Assembly: GCA_032068765.1 (NCBI GenBank)
Contig: DAMBHY010000016.1
Span: 1 to 47,972, forward strand
Reading direction: 5' to 3'
From: DAMBHY01 sp032068765
Lineage (GTDB): Bacteria; Bacteroidota; Bacteroidia; Bacteroidales; Dysgonomonadaceae
DNA: 47,972 nucleotides
The notes under the pieces were generated by a model, which was not told where the DNA came from, did not search any database, and saw only the letters and a program-made list of their open reading frames with translations. Shown here piece after piece: positions 8,364 through 16,164 of this stretch. Position numbers and translations under genes: made by a program. The number at the start of each line of letters is the position of its first letter. Position 1 is the stretch's first letter.

Positions 8364-9746
8364 TTAATCCAATAAAAGATTCAATGTCTCTTCTATATTA
8401 TCAGCCTCTGGGCTAGGAGCATTTTTATGAACCAACTTACCTTCTTTATCGTAAATAATATAACGAGGAATTGCAGATACATTTAAAATTTTCAAATACT
8501 CTGATTTATCATAATTCAATATTAAATAATTATAAGAATAGTTCTCTAACATTTCTTTTTTAGAAGCTAACAGCCATTTATCAAAATCTGAATCAATTGA
8601 TAAATAAATAAATACTATATCCTTAATAGCATATTTTTCTTTTAATATTCTTGATGATGGCATTGCTTTTCTACATGGTAAACACCAACTTGCCCAAAAA
8701 TCTACATATATTATCTTTCCTTCATTTTCCTTAATAATTTGATTTAATGTTTTTGTTTTTTTTTGTATGGTTAAGAGATTAACTTCTTTTTCTTCTATTT
8801 TAAGATTGCCAATATCAAAAGAATATTTTTTTCTAAACTCATTTTGAAGATCTAAATCATTATTCACTTTAAGAAATAGGTCATAGCAATGTTGTAAATC
8901 TTTAAATGATCCAGATTCAGCAATTCGATTTAATGCTTCAAATAATAAAAATTCCTTAGATTTAATGGGGTAGTCATCTGAATCATATATTCCTTCAAAT
9001 ACTTTTCTGAAATCGGGAGACTTTACGTTTGTATATCTCTTTGCAGCTTCTTGAAATATCTTAACAAAATAAGGATGTAATATTAGAAAATCATCATTAT
9101 AGTCTTGTATTTTTTCTGCTTTTTTAAGTTGCAAAAAGTTATTAAAATAATAAGTTTCATCTTTTGTCTGCGATTTTACAATTTTTCCGACTAGCTTGTT
9201 CTCAAAATATTTATTATATTTCTCAATATAGGCACTTTCATTAAAAGAATCTAGTTTACCATCTTTAAGGGCTTTAAAACGAGTAATAGAGTTACTTACA
9301 GGAAAATTTTTATAATCAGTATTATAAAGAAAGAAAGGTTGGTCATTCTTATTATTAATCGTTTGTTTTTTTATATTTAATGAATCTAAAAAATCTAAAT
9401 TTAAATTATCTCCCTTTTTTAGAAAATAAGTAAGATATGAATCCTGTATTCTTATGTTAAAAGACAGATAATCTTTAGATTTGATAGTAAAAACGGTATC
9501 AGTTTTACTTTTAATGTAAAACTTCTTCGGTCTTAAGTAATCTTTTGTAAGTATTAAAATATTTGGAGAGCCAAAAGAAATTGTACTGCCTTTGTATAGA
9601 AAATTATTAATTGGATAATAATTTTTTATAGTGATTGTTATATTATCTTCATCTACACTCTGGTTTTGTTTAGCTTTTTCTTGACATAAAAGAAGGCTCA
9701 TTGAAAATAAAAACAATAATGCATTTATTTTTTTGTATATATTCAT
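8364..9746 (-). CDS. TlpA-like thioredoxin-fold protein, possible lipoprotein
   Basis: A 460-residue protein. The N-terminus is hydrophobic and ends SLLLC-Q at 17-22, which fits a lipobox with Cys21, so it may be anchored in a membrane as a lipoprotein. A long unassigned region follows, then a thioredoxin domain from about 330 with DFWASWCLPC (C355 and C358) and the downstream cis-Pro region AIPRYIIYD. It is organised like the paralogue at 6493-7911 and follows the related precursor at 9808-10056 by 61 bp. A part in redox quality control of the exported peptides is inferred from this repeated pairing. Confidence 0.85.
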   Translation of the reverse strand: MNIYKKINALLFLFSMSLLLCQEKAKQNQSVDEDNITITIKNYYPINNFLYKGSTISFGSPNILILTKDYLRPKKFYIKSKTDTVFTIKSKDYLSFNIRIQDSYLTYFLKKGDNLNLDFLDSLNIKKQTINNKNDQPFFLYNTDYKNFPVSNSITRFKALKDGKLDSFNESAYIEKYNKYFENKLVGKIVKSQTKDETYYFNNFLQLKKAEKIQDYNDDFLILHPYFVKIFQEAAKRYTNVKSPDFRKVFEGIYDSDDYPIKSKEFLLFEALNRIAESGSFKDLQHCYDLFLKVNNDLDLQNEFRKKYSFDIGNLKIEEKEVNLLTIQKKTKTLNQIIKENEGKIIYVDFWASWCLPCRKAMPSSRILKEKYAIKDIVFIYLSIDSDFDKWLLASKKEMLENYSYNYLILNYDKSEYLKILNVSAIPRYIIYDKEGKLVHKNAPSPEADNIEETLNLLLD

Positions 9747-9807
9747 AAAAATAGATTTATTTGAAATGGCTGGACTTTTTATTATATCCAGCCGAATTCA
9801 ATTGGTA

Positions 9808-10056
9808 TTAATTTGCGTCAATACAATTAACCGCCCAAGATGCGTTACCACAACTATCACAACACCAGTGACCTCCTCCATTGTCCTGTGCCCATTCCTT
9901 TGCTTCCTGCATAGATAAACCAGATGTACAATAAGATTCACCATTTACTGGATCAAATCCTTGAGCCATACATGTTCCTCTTCCTCCAGAAATTTTTGAC
10001 AATTGTTCTTCTCCAAGAACTTTCACATTTAATGAGTTTTTCAATAAATCTAACAT
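9808..10056 (-). CDS. Six-cysteine GG-leader peptide precursor (copy 2)
   Basis: An 82-residue peptide. The leader MLDLLKNS..KISGG (1-25) ends in a double glycine and is almost the same as that of the peptide at 7982-8242. The core has six cysteines (C29, 43, 65, 66, 69, 78), the shared GLSM-x-EAK segment and WCCDSCGN near the end. The spacing C-x13-C and CC-x2-C-x(5-8)-C is kept between paralogues while the rest has diverged, which suggests the fold is under selection. It starts 38 bp after the VKOR-thioredoxin gene stop and shares its transcript. It is probably processed by the C39 exporter. Confidence 0.82.
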   Translation of the reverse strand: MLDLLKNSLNVKVLGEEQLSKISGGRGTCMAQGFDPVNGESYCTSGLSMQEAKEWAQDNGGGHWCCDSCGNASWAVNCIDAN

Positions 10057-10124
10057 AATTTTAAGATTTTGTTGTTAAAAAAAATTAATTTACACTATAA
10101 TCGTTGCAACTGATTATCTTTTTG
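10034..10124. repeat. 91-bp duplicated block, copy B (pairs with 8220-8310)
   Basis: This is the apparently ancestral copy. It spans the last codons and stop of the VKOR-thioredoxin gene, the intergenic spacer and the first codons of the precursor at 9808-10056. Confidence 0.85.
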
Positions 10125-11696
10125 CTTTATATGTTGTTCATATTCAATAATGTACGCTATAAAATATTGAATATCTCTTGGGTCATAAATCCTTGGGAAA
10201 ACTTTATCATTTATAGCCAAAGCCGGTGTATAATCCATTTCATTATACAGACACCATTGATTATAACTCATTAAAGTTTGATTATGAACAAAATCATTAT
10301 TGATATTCCACTTATCAATCCATACTTTAACATCAGGAACTTTATACCAATTTGATAAACATTCCTCTATTTTATCTGGTTGGTTTTGGTTAATATTTAG
10401 CATTTGTTCCGAAATAAATGTCCTAGGATCTTTTCTGTCGTTAAAAGGGACTAAAAACCTTAATCTCAGTTGAATTTGCGGATATTTTTCTAATATATTC
10501 TTGTACACTTTATGAGTTTCGATACAGCTTTCACAAAGAGGATTAGTAATAGCCGTTAAGGTTATTAGAGGTTCTATTTTATTTCCTAAAATAATTTCAT
10601 TTTCTACACTCAACTTTGTAACTTTTCTTGCCATATTTACATAAAAAGGCATAAACAAATGATAATCCCTTTTAAAAGAAATTAACTCCTTCTTTACATC
10701 ATTAAAAATTCCAAGTTCTTTTAGACTAGGTTTTAAATAAAATAACAAAAAGGTGGTTAAGCCGAAAGAAAGTAATAGTAATAAAACTGATTCATTTATA
10801 ATGTTTACTCTATTGGATTGGGGTAAAATGAATATACAGCTAATTGTTACCCATAAACCTAAGCACAATACAATCATTAAGCATAGAGGACACCACGTCT
10901 TCACAACTCTCCACTGATAATAAAGAGAGAATATTATCATTGGGATAGTTATTATAGACAAAAGGGGCAGGAAGAAGCTATCTGGCGATATTAACTGATA
11001 AAAAATGATTCCCGAAAAATAAACAAATGATATTTCAGATAATGAAATACCCCAAAATTTAGATCCCTTCGAGTTGATAACACTTTCGCAACTACTATTG
11101 GGTAAAGCAGTACAAAATTTGTCCGTAAGGTTAGATTTAATATTGTAATCTTTTTTTAGTAATAAGGTCGAGATAAACAATCCAAAAAGTGAGATTAGAA
11201 AACCTAAAGTTAATAGAGAGGGCTCTTTTGTAATATAAATGTAAACACTAAAACCAATAACAATTAAAAGTAATAATGCTTTTTTTATATATTTTGTGAT
11301 ATTAATATTTATATCAAGTCCTTTTTTCCTGTTCTCATCTACAACAACAACGATCCTTTGCCAAATCTTAAAAAAATCATTTATGGATAAAATTTCAATT
11401 GCATTTTTATTAGAAGTAATTTTTATTTTTTCCTTATTTTCACTTAATTCAACCATTGCTATTTGTTGATTCCCATTCAAATATATTAATGCGAGAAAGG
11501 GTTTGTCGAAGGACAGCAGAGTTTGCTCATCAACTTCTGCTGTAATAGATTCTATGTTAAAAAAATCTAAAGTATCTGTAATTGATTTGAGTAATGGAAA
11601 ATCTGGATGAGAAGAAAACCAAATTTCAAAATCTTTTAAATCGTAATTAAGAGATTCTAACCAAGTTTTCGTTATAAATTGCAAACTTTTATTCAT
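10095..11696 (-). CDS. C39-like/VKOR/thioredoxin fusion, second paralogue
   Basis: A 533-residue membrane protein with the same three-part architecture as 3541-5106. Residues 1-120 are C39-like (HPDFPLLKSITDTLDF at 30-45) with no catalytic Cys. The VKOR domain has C195 and C203 plus CPLC at 269-272 among several membrane spans. A C-terminal thioredoxin-like domain has CESC at 388-391. It is the first gene of the leftward unit that contains both six-Cys precursors and both TlpA proteins. It probably oxidises those peptides, while the other copy serves the 6189 unit. That division of labour is inference; the domain calls are secure. Confidence 0.9.
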   Translation of the reverse strand: MNKSLQFITKTWLESLNYDLKDFEIWFSSHPDFPLLKSITDTLDFFNIESITAEVDEQTLLSFDKPFLALIYLNGNQQIAMVELSENKEKIKITSNKNAIEILSINDFFKIWQRIVVVVDENRKKGLDININITKYIKKALLLLIVIGFSVYIYITKEPSLLTLGFLISLFGLFISTLLLKKDYNIKSNLTDKFCTALPNSSCESVINSKGSKFWGISLSEISFVYFSGIIFYQLISPDSFFLPLLSIITIPMIIFSLYYQWRVVKTWCPLCLMIVLCLGLWVTISCIFILPQSNRVNIINESVLLLLLSFGLTTFLLFYLKPSLKELGIFNDVKKELISFKRDYHLFMPFYVNMARKVTKLSVENEIILGNKIEPLITLTAITNPLCESCIETHKVYKNILEKYPQIQLRLRFLVPFNDRKDPRTFISEQMLNINQNQPDKIEECLSNWYKVPDVKVWIDKWNINNDFVHNQTLMSYNQWCLYNEMDYTPALAINDKVFPRIYDPRDIQYFIAYIIEYEQHIKQKDNQLQRL

Positions 11697-11748
11697 TTTA
11701 ATCAGATAAAGATTATGTAATACGCAATTCTGCTATTATTTTCTGTAA

Positions 11749-11816
11749 CAAACATAGAACATTAATAAAGTCTAAAATAAAACTGCATTTATAGATTTAT
11801 AAATCTACAAATGCAG
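11749..11816 (-). promoter_or_regulatory. Promoter and palindrome for the 11696 operon
   Basis: On the minus strand the -7 element is TATGTTTG (11749-11756), an exact TAnnTTTG. The palindrome core at 11788-11811 differs by one base from the perfect 24-bp palindrome at 6293 and again lies 31 bp from the -7 box. The palindrome is extended by CTGCA/TGCAG to a 34-base dyad (11783-11816), which could also stop the transcript of the AraC gene. No good TTTG is seen at -33, which would make the promoter dependent on an activator. Confidence 0.72.
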
Positions 11817-11862
11817 CTTTTGTAATTATATTAAAAATCAAATGATTACATTTGGTTTTGTA

Positions 11863-13554
11863 TTAGGTGTTGATTTCTTTAATATAGGCACTTACGGTTG
11901 TCCCTGTCTTTTTCTTGAAAGCTAATGAAAAGGCTTGCTCATTATTGTAACCCAATTCTTCCGCAATACTAATAATTTTATAAGAACGGAGTTTTTTATC
12001 CACGGCAAGCTGTTGGATTGCATAATCTATACGGAGGTCATTAAGATAATTTGGAAAACTTTTATTTTTATGTGAGTTGATTACATCTGATAAATACGCC
12101 GTATTGGTATTAAAATCTTTTGATAATGAAACTATCGTAATTCCTTTTTGCAGAAATAATTTTTGATTTTCAAAATTTTCAAGTTCCTTAATAATAGATG
12201 AATAAATCTTTTCCGGAACCGTTTTTGTTACTTTTCTATTGACTTTACTGTTCTCGTTATTTATTTCGAGAGGAGCTGTATTTTCTATGTTTTTAAGTTC
12301 TTCTAAGTGCTGAAGAAGTTCCTGTGCTCTTATTTTATACTTTTTCTCTTGCCGTTTCGTCCTATAATAAAGAATAATAGAAAATACTAAAACCAGTGAA
12401 AGCGTTGCAGCAGTAACTATTGAAGATAATTTTCTTTTTTTTAGTTCCCCTAATAGGATTTCCTTTTGTTCTAAAAGCTGCGGAGTATCATATTGCTTGG
12501 GTAGTTCAATTGAAATGTGACGAAATTCATCATCTAAATGCTTATTTACTTCTATAAGTCTTTCCACAAAGTAAAGCTGTCTTTCTTTGTCTTTTTTATT
12601 CTTATAATAATCTATAAGGTATGCGTATGCATTTTTAAGCTCCGGAAAAGTATAGTTGTTCTTTTTGACAAGCGAATCCAGCTTTGAAAAATTCTCGATT
12701 GCTTTAACTTCATTTCCCAGTCCTACATAAGATTTCCCCAAATACATTAGAGTATAGTTTATTTCTCTCTTATCATCTCCTTTAAAAAAGAAATCAATAC
12801 AATTATTAAAATTATCAATCGCATTCTGATAATTTTTTGCTTTTAAATTATAGACACCATAAGAAGAGAGATAAGCGTTATAAAACCGGGAATTCTTATC
12901 ATTAGAATATATCTCAATTCCATCTGCAATCATTACTTTAGCGGAGTCAAGCTTATTCATATCCAAATAAGTATTGGCAAGATTTAGATGAATTTCTTGT
13001 TTTTGTAAGCCGCTTAGTTCTTTGGAATTATGAAGTAAATTATTCAAACTGTTAGCCGCTTCCTGATGCTTTCCAATATAATTATTCAGATAAGCAATTT
13101 GGGTTTCTACAAATTCTATTTGGTTTCTATTACCCTTTTTCTTTGCATATTCTAATCCTTTAACATAGTTTTCAAGGGCTTTCTTCTGATTGTCGTTTTT
13201 GAAATATAAATTACCACGTATTAAATAAACTCTAGCAGGATAGGCGTTTCCTGGTTGAAGATTTTTAGAAAATATTTCCAAACTATCCATATACTTCAAA
13301 GCATCTGGTAATTCTTCAGAAAAACTTGCGTACACATATCCTTCGGCAATTTCATCTTTGTTCTTTTCCTTTTTTGCCTTATTAAGATAATATAAAGAAA
13401 TCTGTTTTACTTTAGAACTCTCATTTTTTGAGTAGTGAGTGTTTATTAATTGTTGGAGCTCCTTATAACTATATTTTGAGAAATTATCTACTTGGTTTTG
13501 CGAAAAGGCTGATGTAAAAAAAAGTAGCAATAATAGAAAGCAAGTTATTTTCAT
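11863..13554 (-). CDS. Membrane TPR-AraC transcriptional regulator
   Basis: A 563-residue regulator of the flavobacterial type. It has a signal sequence (residues 1-18), a 330-residue helical region that reads as TPR repeats, one membrane span near 375-392 (VTAATLSLVLVFSIILYY), and a C-terminal AraC domain (about 455-563) with two helix-turn-helix segments (IVSLSKDFNTNTAYLSDVI and IISIAEELGYNNEQAFSLAF). The TPR part should face the periplasm and the HTH the cytoplasm, so a peptide or envelope signal could be sensed directly. It sits between the two oppositely directed halves of the cluster and is the best candidate for binding the shared palindromes. This is inference; the ligand is unknown. 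Confidence 0.88.
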   Translation of the reverse strand: MKITCFLLLLLFFTSAFSQNQVDNFSKYSYKELQQLINTHYSKNESSKVKQISLYYLNKAKKEKNKDEIAEGYVYASFSEELPDALKYMDSLEIFSKNLQPGNAYPARVYLIRGNLYFKNDNQKKALENYVKGLEYAKKKGNRNQIEFVETQIAYLNNYIGKHQEAANSLNNLLHNSKELSGLQKQEIHLNLANTYLDMNKLDSAKVMIADGIEIYSNDKNSRFYNAYLSSYGVYNLKAKNYQNAIDNFNNCIDFFFKGDDKREINYTLMYLGKSYVGLGNEVKAIENFSKLDSLVKKNNYTFPELKNAYAYLIDYYKNKKDKERQLYFVERLIEVNKHLDDEFRHISIELPKQYDTPQLLEQKEILLGELKKRKLSSIVTAATLSLVLVFSIILYYRTKRQEKKYKIRAQELLQHLEELKNIENTAPLEINNENSKVNRKVTKTVPEKIYSSIIKELENFENQKLFLQKGITIVSLSKDFNTNTAYLSDVINSHKNKSFPNYLNDLRIDYAIQQLAVDKKLRSYKIISIAEELGYNNEQAFSLAFKKKTGTTVSAYIKEINT

Positions 13555-13576
13555 TATTTGTTTTTCCTTAGTGAGC

Positions 13577-13607
13577 CAAATTTAAGTTTTATTCTTCATA
13601 AAACAAG
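13577..13607 (-). promoter_or_regulatory. Promoter of the TPR-AraC regulator gene
   Basis: On the minus strand there is a -7 TAAATTTG (13577-13584) with CTTG (13604-13607) a 19-bp spacer upstream. The shared palindrome is not at the 31-bp distance on this strand, so the regulator appears not to be controlled in the same way. Confidence 0.55.
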
Positions 13608-13685
13608 AAAATCACCAAAATAACAAGACACCACCTAATCAACTAATTATATAGTGTTTACATAAAAAATTAATGATTATCCATA

Positions 13686-13748
13686 TTTATAAATTTATAA
13701 ATCTATAAATCTATTTTTTTATAAATTGCTTTATAATTTCTTTATTTG
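13686..13748 (+). promoter_or_regulatory. Promoter and palindrome for the lanthipeptide operon
   Basis: At 13686-13709 lies the 24-bp palindrome with one mismatch (TTTATAAATTTA and then TAAATCTATAAA). Exactly 31 bp downstream is TTTATTTG (13741-13748), seven of eight matches to TAnnTTTG. The start codon follows 24 bases later. The spacing matches the other two operons in the cluster. Confidence 0.7.
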
Positions 13749-13772
13749 ACAATCATTAAATTATTAAACAAA

Positions 13773-13937
13773 ATGAAAAACAAAAAACAAAAAGAACAGA
13801 AATTGTCATTTAAGAAAATGCAAATTGCTAAAATTAACAATCTTAACAGTATTAAAGGAGGAGATGGCGTAAAGGCCTGCCAAGATCCTAATAATGGAAG
13901 TACTCCAAAAGAAACTGTATTTACGAAGACAATTTAA
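13773..13937 (+). CDS. Class I lanthipeptide-type precursor (LanA-like)
   Basis: A 54-residue peptide; the ATG at 13773 is chosen because an upstream in-frame Met (13746) lies inside the promoter. The Lys-rich leader LSFKKMQIAKINNLNSIKGG (11-30) matches the class I lanthipeptide leader style of Bacteroidota and ends in a double glycine. The core of 24 residues has one cysteine (C36), one Ser and five Thr (S43, T44, T48, T51, T53). It lies at the head of the operon with the prolyl oligopeptidase and the split LanB. With one Cys at most one lanthionine can form, so the product may keep dehydrated residues or the core may be shortened. Confidence 0.72.
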   Translation: MKNKKQKEQKLSFKKMQIAKINNLNSIKGGDGVKACQDPNNGSTPKETVFTKTI

Positions 13938-13959
13938 TATTGCACTAAACAGTAACTCA

Positions 13960-16164
13960 ATGTGGGGTAAATCATTGATATTAATTACCGGTGGTACGGT
14001 TCTATTATCTTATGGACAAACGAAAAATTTTGCCCCACATTATGCTGTATCTGATAATTATCACGGCAGAAGCATTATTGACGAATACCGAAATCTGGAA
14101 AATCTGCAAGACTCAGCAGTAGTCAATTGGATTATTTATCAATCAAAATCAGCAGATTCTAATTTAAACAGTATTCCCAACAATAAGTTTTACCTTGAAA
14201 AAAGATTGGAATTAGAGGGAAGGAAAGGATACGCAATATCAGACCTGAGAATTACCGCTGATAACATCTATTTTTATCTTAAAAGAAACGCAGGAGAAAC
14301 ACTGTCAAAAGTTTATTTCAGAAACGGATTCAACGACACCGAGCAATTATTATATGATCCTATTCATTATCGATCTCCTTATCAAACTGTGGGAGACTCT
14401 TCTAAACACGAATTCGTAATCAACTTAATTAGTCCCAGCTGGGACGGAAGTAAAGTTGCTGTTTCCCTCTCTGAAAAAGGTAAAGAAATTTCAGAAATTA
14501 TCGTAGTAGATGTCAAAAGTAAGAAAGTGCTACCGGACATTATTACACAAGCAAACCCTGCTTCAATCGGCGGAATAAAATGGTTACCGGACAACAGCGG
14601 ATTCTTTTATGTTTATTATCCTGTTACTGACGGAAAATCGAAACTATTTGCAAAAAACACAAAAACTATATTATATACAATTGGCTCAAATCCTGACAAC
14701 AGGAATGACGTCTTTTCAAACAGCAGTAATCCGGAACTTATTATTCCCGAAGAAAAGTATCCCGTTGTTCTTGCGTTTAATCAAGACGATCAATACTACA
14801 TCGGAATTCTCGTTGACGCAGAGGATTACCGCCAGACTTTTATCATTAAAAAAGACGATTTACTAAGTGGAAGAAAAAATTGGAAGCCATTATACGGAAA
14901 AGATGATAAAGTAACCAATATTAGATTAGAAGGTTCTGACCTTTATTTCCTGTCCGGAAATAATGCGGCTAATTTGAAGTTATGCCGGACAAAAATAGAA
15001 GCACCGGATTTTAGAAACCCTGAGGTCTTAATTCCTGAAAAGAAAAATGAAGTTATTAACCAATACACAATTACAAAAGACGGATTATACTATACAACCA
15101 TTAAGAACGGAATAGAATCTAAAATCTACTTTGTTAAGAATGGTATTGAAAAAGAGTTGGAACTGTCTTATGTTTCAGGAAGTATTGACCTACAATCCAA
15201 AAGCAGATATTATTCAGACATATGGATAAACTGTTCGGGGTGGACGAGTGAAGAAAAACGGTTCAAATATAATCCTCAGAACAACAGCTTCACAATGGAG
15301 AATATGGCTCCTCCAACCGAATATCCGGAATTCAAAGACATAATTGCAGAAGTAGTCACTGTAAAATCCCATGACGGCGAAGAAGTACCGCTTACCCTTA
15401 TTTATGATAAAAACCTGAAAAAGAACGGAAAAGCACCAACGCTGATTTATGGTTATGGAGCGTTTTCAGAAGTTATTCGCCCTATGTTTGCAAAAGCCTA
15501 TTTACTTTGGGCTATGCAAGGAGGTGTTTTCGCAATAGCCCATGTAAGGGGTGGTGGCGAGAAAGGAGAAAGATGGCATCAGGAAGGCAAGAAAGACAAA
15601 AAACCCAATTCGTGGAAAGATTTAATTGCCTGTACCGAATATTTGATTGCGAATAAATTTTCCTCTTCCGAAACTATTGCAGTTTGGGGACAAAGCGGTG
15701 GCGGGATTGTTGCGGGAAGGTCTATTACTGAAAGACCTGATTTATTCAAAGCCGCAATTATTGAATCCGGCAATTTGAACACAATACGGGCAAAGTTTCA
15801 TGGTGTCGGAGGAACTTCTGTTGCTGAATATGGAGACATCGATAATCCGGACGAGTTTCCGGCGGTTCTCAAAATGGATTCCTACCAAAGTTTGCAAAAA
15901 GGTAAAAATTATCCCTCTACATTACTAATGACAGGTATGAATGATACGAGGATTGCTCCATGGCAGTCTGTAAAATTTGCTGCTAAGATGCAAGCCTTTA
16001 CAGGCTCGTCAAATCCCGTTCTTCTGAAAGTTGATATGGATTCCGGTCACGGTATTGAAGATCCTGTATATAAAATCCATCAAAGGAATTCTCTGATATT
16101 TGCCTATGCTTTTTGGCAATTAGGACACCCTGATTATCAACCTAAAACCGAAAATAAAAAATAA
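13960..16164 (+). CDS. Secreted prolyl oligopeptidase (S9 family)
   Basis: A 734-residue serine peptidase. The start at 13960 gives a normal signal peptide (MWGKSLILITGG...SYGQ); the upstream in-frame ATG at 13894 overlaps the precursor gene and would spoil it. Residues 60-430 are the beta-propeller region. The alpha/beta-hydrolase domain carries the triad S579 (in GQSGGG), D662 (in NDTR) and H697 (in DSGHG). It starts 22 bp after the precursor and its stop abuts the LanB start. S9 peptidases are known to remove leaders in some lanthipeptide pathways (FlaP for flavipeptin), so leader trimming outside the cell membrane is a fair inference. Housekeeping peptide degradation is the alternative. 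Confidence 0.9.
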   Translation: MWGKSLILITGGTVLLSYGQTKNFAPHYAVSDNYHGRSIIDEYRNLENLQDSAVVNWIIYQSKSADSNLNSIPNNKFYLEKRLELEGRKGYAISDLRITADNIYFYLKRNAGETLSKVYFRNGFNDTEQLLYDPIHYRSPYQTVGDSSKHEFVINLISPSWDGSKVAVSLSEKGKEISEIIVVDVKSKKVLPDIITQANPASIGGIKWLPDNSGFFYVYYPVTDGKSKLFAKNTKTILYTIGSNPDNRNDVFSNSSNPELIIPEEKYPVVLAFNQDDQYYIGILVDAEDYRQTFIIKKDDLLSGRKNWKPLYGKDDKVTNIRLEGSDLYFLSGNNAANLKLCRTKIEAPDFRNPEVLIPEKKNEVINQYTITKDGLYYTTIKNGIESKIYFVKNGIEKELELSYVSGSIDLQSKSRYYSDIWINCSGWTSEEKRFKYNPQNNSFTMENMAPPTEYPEFKDIIAEVVTVKSHDGEEVPLTLIYDKNLKKNGKAPTLIYGYGAFSEVIRPMFAKAYLLWAMQGGVFAIAHVRGGGEKGERWHQEGKKDKKPNSWKDLIACTEYLIANKFSSSETIAVWGQSGGGIVAGRSITERPDLFKAAIIESGNLNTIRAKFHGVGGTSVAEYGDIDNPDEFPAVLKMDSYQSLQKGKNYPSTLLMTGMNDTRIAPWQSVKFAAKMQAFTGSSNPVLLKVDMDSGHGIEDPVYKIHQRNSLIFAYAFWQLGHPDYQPKTENKK

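Noticed and set aside
8220..10124. Insertion-sequence ends
   Set aside because: The 91-bp repeats include gene starts and a gene tail and there is no transposase; a segmental duplication explains them.
13894..13959. Longer start for the prolyl oligopeptidase
   Set aside because: It overlaps the precursor gene and would bury the signal peptide; the ATG at 13960 starts a proper one.
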